Program-made: the position numbers and the translations under genes
Assembly: GCA_030533445.1 (NCBI GenBank)
Contig: CM060081.1
Span: 20,009,611 to 20,073,610, forward strand
Source of the DNA: Cyprinodon diabolis
Lineage: Eukaryota; Chordata; Actinopteri; Cyprinodontiformes; Cyprinodontidae
DNA length: 64,000 nucleotides
Reading direction: 5' to 3'
The notes under the pieces: model-generated
What the model saw: only the letters and a program-made list of their open reading frames with translations
Databases searched by the model: none
What the model was told of the DNA's origin: nothing
Shown here: positions 11,411-21,118 of the stretch, in pieces
How positions within the stretch are numbered: the first letter of the stretch is position 1
Layout: every line of letters begins with the position of its first letter

Positions 11411-12340
11411 ACTAAGCATGCTTATAGCGACAGTGGAGAGGAAAAAACTCCCTTTTAACAGGAAGAAACCTCCAGCAGAACTAGGCTCAGTGTGAGCGGC
11501 CATCTGCCGAGGCCGACTGGGGTTCAAGGAGACAGAAGCAAAGATACAAAAAGCAACTGTAAAAGGCAGCCCCATCCAGGAAACATACAGCCAGGCAGAC
11601 GAGCTCTGAGCCAGCTCCCATGTCAGAGGATGAAGAGAGCACATCCAGGCAGTCACAGTCAGAGAAACAGGACTACTCTGGAAAAACAGGCAATCCCCAA
11701 CATCTATAAACAAAGGTGTTGATGGCAGCAGCACAGCTGATATTTCTCCCCTGTGTGGTGTCACAGTCAAACAGGAACAGACCAGATCAAGCTACAATGA
11801 GAAAAGGCAGGGCGAGCATAGCGTTAGAGATTAAACTAACAGATTCTGCAAAGTGGAAGAATAGAGATAGAATGAAGCAAAATTATGAAATAGGGGTTCC
11901 TATGTCCTCCAGAAGTCTAAGCCTATAGCAGTATAACTATAGAGATAGCTCAGGACAACCTGAGCCACTCTACGCTATAAGCTATATCAAAAAGGAAAGT
12001 TTTAAGCCTACCCTTAAAAGTAGACAGGTTGTCTGCCTTGCGGACTAAAACTGGTAGTTGGTTCCACAGGAGAAGAGCCTGTTAAATAAAAGCTTACCGT
12101 TCTACTTTTAGAAATTCTAGGAACCACTAGTAAATCTGCAGATTGAGAGCGAAGTGCTCTGTTAGGGACATGAGGAACAATCATATCTCTGACATATGAT
12201 AGGGCTTGGTCATTTAAGGGTTTAAAATGTGAGAAGGAGGATTTAAAATTCTATTCTTGATTTAACTTTAAGACAATGAAGAGAAAATTGGAAAGGGGAG
12301 ATATGATCTCTCTTTTATTTTTCATCAGAACTCTGGCTGC
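11086..12340 (-). pseudogene. L2-type LINE, 3' portion (C-terminal RT and 3' UTR)
   Basis: On the minus strand, 12060-12185 reads VPNRALRSQSADLLVVPRIS and then SKSRTVSFYL, the C-terminal tail of teleost L2 ORF2. Nearer the insertion point, LQLIQNAAARVL is split by the GC-rich element. The 3' UTR holds the common teleost block with aaaaaactcccttttaacag near 11445 and a Gln/Arg-rich stretch. A block of about 167 bp is tandemly duplicated at 11086-11243 and 11253-11410 (gcatcgactcattgact recurs with a 167-bp offset). Continuous with 13643-14540 once the insertion at 12341-13642 is removed. Confidence 0.75.
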
Positions 12341-13611
12341 CATTCCTGGGCAGTGCTTTTTCCTATGCCGGTACTGTGGTATCGGTTCGGGGGGGAGGGG
12401 ACGTGGCTGTGCTGCTTTGGCTTCATCCGGTGGGGGAGCGGCGTGGTTCGCTCTGCTCGAGCTTTGTGCTGCCCCTCGGGCTGCTGGGGGCGTGGTGGTT
12501 GCGCCGACTTCGGTCTGCTCTTCTTGCGGTTTTGCGCCGGGCGGCTTTTCTGCTCTTGGGTTGATTCTTGTTATTCTTGGTGGGGTGGGGCTGCGCTTTT
12601 GGCCAGGGGGGCGTTTTGGGGGGCTCCCGCGGCGCTCGCGGCCGGTTCGTGGCGGATGCGCGTGGGCCCCGGCCGCAGGCGGGGCCGCCTGTGTGTTTTT
12701 CCTGGGTGGTGCGATCGCGGTGGGTGATGTGGCCGGTCGCCGGGGCTTGGTGCCGGGGGGCGGGGCGTGTTTTGTGCTCTGTGGGGCTGGGGCGTTTCGG
12801 TCGGTGCCGTGGGGGGGCCGGTGTTCGGTGCCCGGCCGTGCTTCAGGGTGGCCGGCACCCGGCGGAGCCCGCAGACTCTGGGGGGCTTCTTCGTGGCTGT
12901 CTCTCCTCCTCCCTTGGTGGGGGTCTGATTTCCGGGGCTGGCCCCTCCTTGGTGCCTTCGCTCTTGGGGTCCCTTTGGGCACCTGGGGCTTTGGGTCTCC
13001 CGGCGCTGGACTCAGTGCTCTGGGGGTTGTGCCTCTCCGGCTCTCCACAACCACTATTGTGCATTTTTTCTATGGTTAAAACTTTACATGCACAAGTTCA
13101 CCCTCACAAACAACTACAGGTGCTAGGCTTCAAGTACTTAGAGATTCACTTCCAAACAGAAACCCCACATTCATATCTTCAGGTAACACAGAGTACATGT
13201 CAGACTTAATAATATTACTTTAGCGATAGTTTCAAGGTGTTGCTTTATTGTATATCTCGTACCATGTCTTTTGGTTGTGCTGTTCTTTTTTCATCTCGTT
13301 ACAGGTGATGAAGCAGACTGAAAATGTTTTGTCATTATCTCCTTTCCATCTCCTCTTTCTTTCAACTTTTGTCTTTTTTTTTTCTTTTTCTTTTTCCTGT
13401 TTCTTCTTCTTTTTTTCTGCTCTACTTACATTGCAGTGTCCATATAAACTGTAAAACTCCCCGCATAATTATAATAAAGCAATTTATATGCATGAAACAA
13501 GTGGAGCAGTATGGCAATTGCCATACCGCTACACTTGTGAAAGTAAAATCTGTTGGGCTCCTTTTGGCATCAAGACAATTATTCTTATTGCCACCTTGCC
13601 AGACAGGACAC

Positions 13612-13642
<31 letters not shown>
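12341..13642 (+). mobile_element. GC-rich poly(A) retroposon, longest copy (A)
   Basis: A 1.3-kb block inserted into the L2 LINE. It ends in 28 A (13615-13642) and is flanked by gaactctggctgc (12328-12340) and gaaccctggctgc (13643-13655), a 13-bp target duplication with one mismatch. Joining the flanks gives an uninterrupted L2 RT segment. The left about 700 bp is extremely G-rich on the plus strand. The right about 570 bp is AT-rich, with a T/C tract near 13370-13415, a 40-bp imperfect palindrome at 13498-13537 and aataaa at 13473-13478. Mirror open frames of 267 codons on both strands (12276-13079 plus, 12251-13054 minus) show no domain; the minus one is Pro/Arg/Ala-rich. Poly(A) plus a long target duplication implies LINE-driven insertion. 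I cannot assign a known family. Confidence 0.75.
13498..13537. repeat. 40-bp imperfect palindrome near the 3' end of the GC-rich element
   Basis: Centre gtatggcaattgccatac (13509-13526) is a perfect 18-bp palindrome. The arms extend to 13498 and 13537 with 18 of 20 pairs matched. In RNA it could form a stem about 80 nt before the poly(A). Confidence 0.85.
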
Positions 13643-13646
<4 letters not shown>

Positions 13647-14540
13647 CCTGGCTGCAGCATTTTGGATCAGCTGAAGGCTTTTAACTACAGTTTGTGGACT
13701 TCCTGATAGTAAAGAATTACAATAGTCCAGCCTTGAGGTAACAAATGCATGAACTAGTTTCTCAGCACCACCCGTGGACAGGATATTTCAAATTTTTGCA
13801 ATAGTCCACAGATGAAAGAAGGAAATTCTAGAAATCTTTGATACGGGATTTAAATGACAGGCCCTGATCAAAAATAACACCAAGCAAGCATATATATAGT
13901 AAAGAGAATTGGTCCTAGCACTGGTCCCTGTGGTACTCCACAGGTAACCTTTAAATATAAGGAAGATTTGTCATTAACATGAACAAAAGCTGAAATCAAT
14001 CCGATAGATAGGATTTAAACAAGTCTAGTGCTGTTCCTTTAATTCTAACAAAATATCCAAGTCTTTCTAAAAGAATATTATGATCAACTGTATCAAATGC
14101 AGCATTGAGATCTAACAAGTACAGATACAAGTCCATTATCTGAGGCCATGAGAATATCATTAGTGACTTTCAGCAGAGCTGTTTCAGTGTTATGCCAAAG
14201 CCAGACTGAAACTCTTCGAAAAGTTAATTGTGGTGTTAGTGATCACACTTGTTAGGCAACTACTTTCTCAAGAATTTTAAATAAGAAATGAAGATCGGAT
14301 GTAGGTCTATAATTGACCAAGTCATCTGGATCAGGAGACAGTTTCTTAAGTAAAGTTTAAATTACAGCAACCTTAAAAGCCTTTGGTACATATCCCTGTA
14401 ACAGGGGTAGATTAATCTTCCTTAAATAAGCTGGTTGGAACCGGATATAACATACAGGTTGAAGGCGTAGATGAAGACAATGGTCTTGCCAACTCTGAAA
14501 GTTCCACTGGCAGTCTAAACCCGTTTCAGATTCTATGGTC
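13643..14540 (-). pseudogene. L2-type LINE, RT core
   Basis: Minus-strand reading near 14020-14120 gives [20 protein letters not shown], the first catalytic block of L2 RT ([16 protein letters not shown]). The next words ([16 protein letters not shown], about 14020-14055) continue the motif. Between about 13880 and 13960 the reading corresponds to the VPQGSVLGPILF region (plus strand: agagaattggtcctagcac). The catalytic YADD block seems deleted: the normal L2 spacing between 13880 and 13830 is shortened. Frame changes and stops are frequent. Confidence 0.7.
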
Positions 14541-15035
14541 ACTGTGGTGGCTTTCAATGGTAGAATATCAAAAATCAGGACACCTTCAGTCGATCATCTG
14601 ATTGCCCCAGGACGGGAGAAGAAGCATTTATTTTATAGATCAAATTGACATGCTGTCCTCAGTACACGTAACACAGCGCTGAAACATCCGAACAGAAGAT
14701 ATCTGTCTTTTCTCTCTTGCAAGTTCTCGACTCACATACCAGTCCACAGAGCATTTATAGTCTCATCTTCGCACTATGTGTATGCACATGCACAACGGAA
14801 TATTGTCGACATCTTACTGGAATTCACGTGTGCTGATTTGCGTCAAAGTCACTGCGACCCTCAAGGAATGTTTAAACATGATGTTCTCTGTTTTTGCCAA
14901 ACCCCCTCATGCAGCCTTGGAGACCATGGTGTTACTAAGACTCAAAACTGACCTTTAAGTTTGGTTGCTAAGTAAGTGTAGGGCCATGTTGTAGGATATA
15001 TTCTGATTCTGATTTCTGATTCTGATATAAGACAA
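14541..15035. mobile_element. Unclassified insertion in the L2 LINE
   Basis: Separates the L2 RT core from its upstream linker. It contains TATA-like gcatttatagtctc near 14750 and ends in a short attctgattctgatttctga-type repeat (about 15000-15025) like the 3' tails of fish CR1/Rex1-group retroposons. No coding motif or clear target duplication. Confidence 0.35.
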
Positions 15036-15223
15036 TAAAACTGCTACTACACCACCTCAAATGCTGCCTCACCTTCCAGAGATAGACCAATCGCAGATAG
15101 AGGAGTGCTGATGATCCTATTTTTAATAAGATCAAACTTATTAATAAAGAATCGCAAAAAACCATTACTACTAAGAGCCGGTGAAATGGACAGTTCAACT
15201 AAGCTATGGCTCTGGGCAGTTTA
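15036..15223 (-). pseudogene. L2-type LINE, linker upstream of RT (piece 1)
   Basis: The minus strand reads LNCPFHRLLVVMVFCDSLLI and related frames corresponding to the L2 ORF2 linker 'SSNxFxxFFxxKxxxIRxxI'. Continuous with 15614-16000 when the inverted-repeat element is removed. Confidence 0.55.
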
Positions 15224-15613
15224 TTCTCATTATCAGTTCGTATGAAATCGTACGAAAAGTTATGCACAGTATTTCGTAGGTTTTTGACGTTTTTTTCGTC
15301 GTATTTTTACGTCTTGCCTCGAGACAAGATATTAGTGCGCATGCGCATCTTACGCACCATTCAATAACATACAATTTAACGTACAATTAACCCTAACATA
15401 CAAAACAGCAAGCAACCTAGTGAGAGACATCCTGAAGTAATTATTGCACTGTCGAAAGCTTGTCCGTCCCAGTTTTACGCCCGTCCGCTGATCTGCTTTT
15501 TTCGTCTGGCTGGCTGCGCATGCGCACTGATATGTTTTTTCGAGGAAAAACGTCAAAAACCCACGAAATACTGTGCATAACTTTTAAGATTTCATACAAA
15601 CTGATAATGAGAA
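15224..15613. mobile_element. Long-TIR inverted-repeat element (MITE-like), 390 bp
   Basis: The ends are inverted repeats: left TTCTCATTATCAGTT.GTATG, right its reverse complement. Similarity runs about 65 bp (through gttatgcacagtatttcgt and gtttttgacg) and resumes farther in at gtgcgcatgcgca (15333-15345 and about 15515-15527), so each arm covers about 120 bp. TA lies on both sides (15222-15223, 15614-15615), as in Tc1/mariner-type MITEs. However, the surrounding L2 sequence is itself repeated: tatggctctgggcagttt on the left and tatgttgctctgggtgagttt on the right. No transposase is encoded. Confidence 0.8.
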
Positions 15614-16000
15614 TATGTTGCTCTGGGTGAGTTTGGCAACTGTATTATAAAGATATCTAGGATTATTCTTATTCTCCTGTATCGATGAGGAAAATTATGC
15701 TGTTCTTCATTTTTAAAGGGTCCTCTTAAATAACATATATTATTTTCCACACTAGCTAGGATTCCCTATGAGCTGTGGAGGTCAATTTTTTCTCCAGTTT
15801 CCTAACATTTTACTTCAGATTGCGCAGATCTGTGTTAAACCAAGGAGCCAGCTTTCTATTTTTAACATTTTTGTTTTTAAAGGGGCTGCATTGCCGAAGG
15901 TGGTATTCAGAGAACTAGCAACCCCATTAACATCATCAACCTGTGAAGGAGAATAAACTAAGCTTTTGAACTCCGCAGCACTGCTCAGCCACATAGAGGA
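15614..16000 (-). pseudogene. L2-type LINE, linker upstream of RT (piece 2)
   Basis: Minus-strand readings include ENKNNPRYLYNTVAKLTQS (about 15620-15680), the L2 'NPRxLFxTVxxLT' motif, and farther upstream the KIESWLLGLTQICAI-like equivalent of the 'APWFNTDLRxLKxxxRKLER' block (about 15790-15870). The frame is broken by stops. Confidence 0.65.
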
Positions 16001-16129
16001 GAGAAAAAGTGAAAGATATTCTTTAAAATTTATAATTGCAATATTTGATAATGATCTGCTAAAGTGAAACCTTCTTTTGGGGGGCAGAGAACTCTGTTAA
16101 AGTAATTTAACAGAATTTCTGGGTATGTG

Positions 16130-16640
16130 AAAATTTAAATAACTAGAAGGAGTCTAGTTATTTATTCTTGCTGGAGCCAAGTTTATCACAAATCACTAAC
16201 CCATCACTGACCCAATTGGAGCTGTTTTAATTTTAATAAGATTGTCATGATTTACTCCTTTGGGAATCTTTTAATATAATTTATAATATTTTGGTCATGG
16301 ACAAGACTCTGTCTGGATGGAGCAATGAGTGGGTTACAGTAGAGAAGCTGCAGAGACGTGACAACTCTGCTTCCTAGTCAGCACCCTGGGTTGTCAGGGT
16401 TTTGTAGGTCTAATTAATTTGGCCAGATTCCTAAAAAGAAGAGCTGCACCATCCAAATTTGGATGGATGCTGTCTCTCCGAATCAGACAAGGCTTTCCCC
16501 AAAAGGATTGCCAATTATTAAAATAGCCCACACTGTTTTCAGGACACCACCTAGACAACCAGAAGTTGAATGATGACATGCAGCTAAAGATGCCATCACT
16601 GGTCAACATCAACATTAGTGTAACATGTTAAAGTCCTAAA
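16130..16640 (-). pseudogene. L2-type LINE ORF1 remnant with SGNH/GDSL esterase motif
   Basis: An open stretch at 16394-16615 on the minus strand reads WLSRWCPENSVGYFNNWQSF and then KPCLIRRDSIHPNLDGAALL. The DSIHP segment is the D-x-x-H block V of SGNH/GDSL esterases, and esterase domains are known in ORF1 of some CR1/L2-group LINEs. Its place upstream of the L2 ORF2 pieces on the same strand fits ORF1 of that element. The catalytic Ser block (GDSL-like) is not visible in the remaining sequence, so this is a fragment. Confidence 0.55.
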
Positions 16641-17034
16641 CCGCAGCTTAGATGGGACAATCTGTCAAAATGACAACTTTCTGTCATTGAATGGAAACAT
16701 CTGGTCTTTGTGGAAGTATGGTGAGAACAAAGTCCCAAGAAGCGTGGAACCAAAATGAAACTTTGGAGCCTATCCTAATGAAATGTTTTGTAAAAACCTA
16801 ATACCCAAAACATAAGAACCCAAGCAGGGAACAATTTGATGCCATTTTCATACCACAGGCTTTCTTTATATTTTAAAGATGAAGCAAATTGAAGTCTATA
16901 GAACGATACATGGAGCATGAGGCAGGGTACTCCTGGTAAAAAGAACACCTGCTTAGGGGAGGGTCAATTTCTAGCAGCACAACCATTGAAACAGTGGGAA
17001 GGCCTAGAGCAGAATTTAAATTGCCCTTAAAATC
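16641..17034. other. No recognised feature
   Basis: Possibly further decayed L2 5' sequence; no motifs seen. Confidence 0.4.
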
Positions 17035-17160
17035 ATCCATTTTCTGACATGCTTATCCCAAACAGGGTCACGAGGGGTGCTGGTGCCTATCTCCAGCTGT
17101 CTACAGGCGAAAGGCGGGGTACACCCTGGACAATTTGCCAGTCCATCGCAGGGCAAAAAC
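17035..17160. repeat. Common teleost interspersed repeat, fragment
   Basis: Contains ccattttctgacatgcttat, gaggggtgctggtgcctatc, ggcggggtacaccctggaca and cagtccatcgcagggca. The same ordered words recur at 42776-42893. Repeats with this word series are widespread in fish genomes; the parent element is uncertain. Confidence 0.7.
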
Positions 17161-18286
17161 ATAATCAATGTCAATCAATTTTTTTAAATATATTATATAT
17201 TTATCTGGGGTATTGCTACAGATAGATTATGAACACTTTTGCAGGCACTAAAAGTGAAAATGTATCAACCATTTTAAATAGGTTACCCTTATTAGATTTG
17301 GCTTTAATTTATGTAACAATGTAACACAAGTGCAATAACAGTACCAAAGACAAATTAATATGCCTACACTATGAATTTGTTTGCATCTAATCTGCCATGG
17401 CCATGGTTTTACCTTAACTCAGTTTAAACCGTGGACTCTTTTTGACATCTTGTGCCTAAGGAGCATTAACATCTCTTAAATGACTGCGATGGGACTGCGA
17501 TGGGACTTCGCTAAATCCAGAACAGCAGACAGGGCAGTAAAAACAGCACCTGGGTGCCTATTTTTCACAAGCTCTTTGAGATGGTTTGGGCTCTGCCATG
17601 CCTACTTTACATCTTACATTTGAATGCAATAAAACAAATGAATAAAGTGTCACTTAAGAGAAAGTAAATCACCACTAAATAACCTCCTCCACATAAAAAA
17701 AAGTGACAAGAACCAGACACTAGTGTGTTTTCCTTGAGTGAAAAGCAATGTTGTAGTGCTTTAAGATTGCAAGAATGAATATAGCACTGCTTCAGTACTC
17801 TCCAGAGGGAAGAAACATTACAGTATTTACAGCCCTTTTCTGCCCTAACAAGTAGTGAGAAAAACAGCTTGTGTCACTCGCAGATGGGATCTGGGGTCTG
17901 AGTGATTGCAATGTGAGGTGCAATTATCAGAGCAGGACGGCATACAGAGCCAGAGTGGCAGTTACTGCAAAGTGGCCTCTGCTGCCTCCTCACTGCTGCC
18001 TAGCCAGGGCTGCACAGGTGAATAATGTCAGCTTGCATCCCGACATGAAGCACAGTGTTTCATAGCTTAACTATTACAGTGAATCTTGTGTTTAACTGGG
18101 TATAACACAATGAAATATCTCATTCTTTAAAAGTGTGTTAACAAGGCAAATTAAATAACAAATGAACACTGAGAAAATACTCTTAGATACATCAAATATT
18201 GCCAGCATGTAGATATACTTACGAGTCAGTCATCTATGGATGGCATTTTACCTCATGATTTAAACATCGTCCAGTTACAGAGTTTT
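17161..18286. other. AT-rich non-coding DNA
   Basis: No supported gene. The 64-codon open frame at 17871 lacks coding character. Confidence 0.5.
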
Positions 18287-18960
18287 TGTTATGATCATGG
18301 CTCTGAGAGCTTGCCTAATTGCTCATTTCACTCACCTGCCTTACTCTGCCAGGTTTCCAATTACCACTCGTTTAATCCACCTGCTCCTGCTTCTTTATAT
18401 ACGGCTCAGTCCCAGCTATCAGGCCAGATGGTTGAGTGTGAAGCCCTAGTTTATCTTCTTGTTCTTGGGGGCAGTGGTTAGAGAGGTTTTTAGTGTTTTG
18501 TAGTGTTCCTGATTTCCTAATTATGTTCTGTCTCTTATCCACTGACCATGCCTTGTTGCTGTCTTGGCTCAGTGGAGAGTGTTGTTTTTTTTTAGCATTC
18601 CATAGTGTTTCTGATATCCTGAACTCTTCTGCTTCTCAACCACTGAGCTTGCCTGTTCCCATCTGAATATTCTGCTTGAACTCTCTGTGGACTCCTGGAA
18701 CCCTGAAACACCCTGTTCCTGTTCTCAGCGGAATCCTTACCTGGGCTACGGACACCTGGAACTCTGAGCTTTTTGTTCTGATCTGTTTCCCTGAACTGTC
18801 TCAGTCTCATGCTTGTTCTCCATGACTGCAGCATTCGAGGACACTCTGGGTGGTGCCTGCCGCATCTAGTTGGCAGCCCTCTGGCTGGATCCTACCTTGT
18901 TAAATGGAGACTGACTGAATTAATAAACCAGGTAAGTGACTCACAAGGATAATCAACTTC
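18287..18960 (+). mobile_element. LTR-like segment (low confidence)
   Basis: Begins TGTTATGATC. It has a TATA-like ctttatatacgg near 18390 and a poly(A)-like attaataaacc near 18917, the order expected of a plus-strand LTR with U3-R-U5. I could not find a matching CA end with a 5-bp flanking duplication. Confidence 0.35.
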
Positions 18961-20408
18961 CATCATACTATCAAGGTCACTTACCTTTGTTTTTCTTAAG
19001 CAGAGTTTCCAGTGATGGGATGTGCCCTGCCCAGCTAAAGCCGCTGCAGATCCAAAGCTCAGCATCTGTTGTTTTAAAATAAGTGCTTTGAATTTTCCCA
19101 CTGTCTGACTTGCCTGAATTCTGGATCCTACGTTCTGAGCTCATTACAGTTTTGGGCTGCAGTGATAGAGCGGTGTTAGGACAGCTCGGCATAGAAAACA
19201 AAAACAACAAAAAACCTTTATACCTTTACTGATCAATATTGTTTGTGCTGGCTGTGAATAAAATTTAATTTTGAAAGAAGAATATTTCAGTGAAAGTCTA
19301 AAGATGTATCTGTAAACCTACTATCCACATTCAGAGTACACAATTATAAGAAAAACGTGTTTTACATGTCAGGCCTTATATATATTAAGTGTTTACTTTT
19401 ATAAAAATTGTAGTCCGATAGCATATGCTTAACTCTTTACAGCTTGACAAAGTAACACATACTGCATAGGGATGAGGGGTTGGTGTCTACAATCAGCACC
19501 CCTCAAATTTAAACACTTCTTAATCCATGATGACAGAATGAAAAGAGAGAAGATGACTCCATTACAAAACAAGTAATTCCAAAAAAAGTTAAAGCAAACC
19601 ACTGGACTTTGTTTCCAAGTCTGAAGAAGTTTCTCATTCCATCTGGGAAGCTTTTTCAATTCAAAATGTCAGGAACAGCGTTGAGTTCGAGGTTTTATGC
19701 AGTAGCTCAACAAAACCTTTTGTTTTGAAAACATGCAAATTGGAATGGACAAACGGGTCCATCCTTTTAGAAAGGGGGTTGTTTGGCTGGAATCTTCGCC
19801 AACTTATAAAAAACAAGTGGTAACGGAAACAAGAAATTGCCAAAGGTTCCTAGATCCACTCTGAATGCCTAAAAACTGGCGCTAAGGGAATGCACATGCT
19901 ATCTCGGCTGTGTACCTAATACAAAGGGCTTGTTGCATATCTGAGCATCAAGATGTTAAGATCACCACTCTTACATTGCAGATTAAGAGTGGCAATTAAA
20001 GAAGCCCAGTTCTGAGAACGTCAAACCTCTACTCTATAACTGCAACTCCGCCACATTTGCATCATCAGGAGCCATTCAGTTTAAATATTGATCTAGTTAC
20101 CAGATAAAATAGAGAATAAAGCATGAAAACAAATATTTCACATGCACAAGAGATGTTGATTATTTAAAAACAAAATCCATCCTCCTATCTTTGTGCAGTA
20201 AGTTTTAGGATCTCCACTTAGTATCAGCCATTAAGGCCAAACAACTTTTGACAAAGGCGACTTGAAAATGCAGATTGTCCCAGTTTTACTTGGCTGTAAA
20301 AATGTTTTTCTAACTGACCAATCAGAGGACAGAAAATGCAGACAGTTCAGACAGGCCCCTTAGCTGGCCCTGTGGGGCAAATCTGAAATCTGATTGATTG
20401 AAGAAAAC
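18961..20408. other. Non-coding DNA, no recognised feature
   Basis: No coding exon, repeat end or RNA gene recognised up to the Gypsy provirus boundary. Confidence 0.5.
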
Positions 20409-21107
20409 TGTCATGATGGGTTTAGGTTCTTAGCCCATATGCAGAACACAACGGAGGCTGGGTAAAAGTTAAACAAGGTTTATTGAATGTTTTACAATAA
20501 GAGACAATGTACTGGGTCAGGGACTGGTTCACAGAAGTCTGCTGAGAAGATAGTTTGATTAGAAGGCAGGCTGATGAGAATGAGTCTTTGATAATTCAGA
20601 ATTATACCTATACTGAATCTGAGCTTCTCTTTGAGAGAGAGGGAACCGTTGGGTCCAGAGACTGTTTGTTCAGCAGAGTTCCAGAGCAGCTGCAGCGTCT
20701 AGCTTCTGACTTTAATGGAAGACGTTGATCAGAGTTTCCAGCTCTTAACTAAGAGCAGCAGGGGAATCCACATAGGAATCTTCAGGTTTGGCTCTCCAGG
20801 GCAGATTGGCAGGTTAAGCTCATCCAGAGCTTCTGGCTAGAGACAGGTTTCCTGTGAGGCAAAAACAGAAGAGAGTTAGAATCTGTTCTCTCTCCAGAGA
20901 TAGCTAAGATTCTTTTCAGTTTCAAGTCTCAGGTTGCTAACCAAACTAAGGTCAACACTGCGGCGTCGAAGCAAGGTCTGGCAGCTGGTTATAAAGGGCA
21001 GGTCTCTTGATGAGTAGATGCGTGTCAGGTGTGCTCGAAGACTCCAGCTCCAGGAGACCCACGGCGCACTCTGCTGGAGGAAGGTGGTACAGCTCCAGAT
21101 CCCAACA
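20409..21107 (-). repeat. 3' LTR of the Gypsy provirus
   Basis: 699 bp, ends TG...CA in sense orientation, bordered inside by a purine tract at 21108-21118. Collinear with the 25481-26189 LTR and about 10 bp shorter. Confidence 0.95.
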
Positions 21108-21118
21108 GTACCCCCCTC
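21108..21118 (-). other. Polypurine tract of the Gypsy element
   Basis: Sense strand reads GAGGGGGGTAC immediately before the 3' LTR (TGTTGGG...). It abuts the pol stop codon at 21119-21121, so coding sequence runs right up to the plus-strand primer. Confidence 0.8.

Noticed and set aside
12251..13079. Overlapping 267-codon frames on both strands of the GC-rich element as real genes
   Set aside because: Mirror open frames are expected where G+C removes stop codons. No domain, no start context, low-complexity Pro/Arg/Ala or Gly/Cys-rich composition, and the frame is not kept in copy C.
13324..13674. A 116-codon frame across the poly(A)
   Set aside because: Phe/Ser and Lys runs from T/C and A tracts; it crosses the element boundary.
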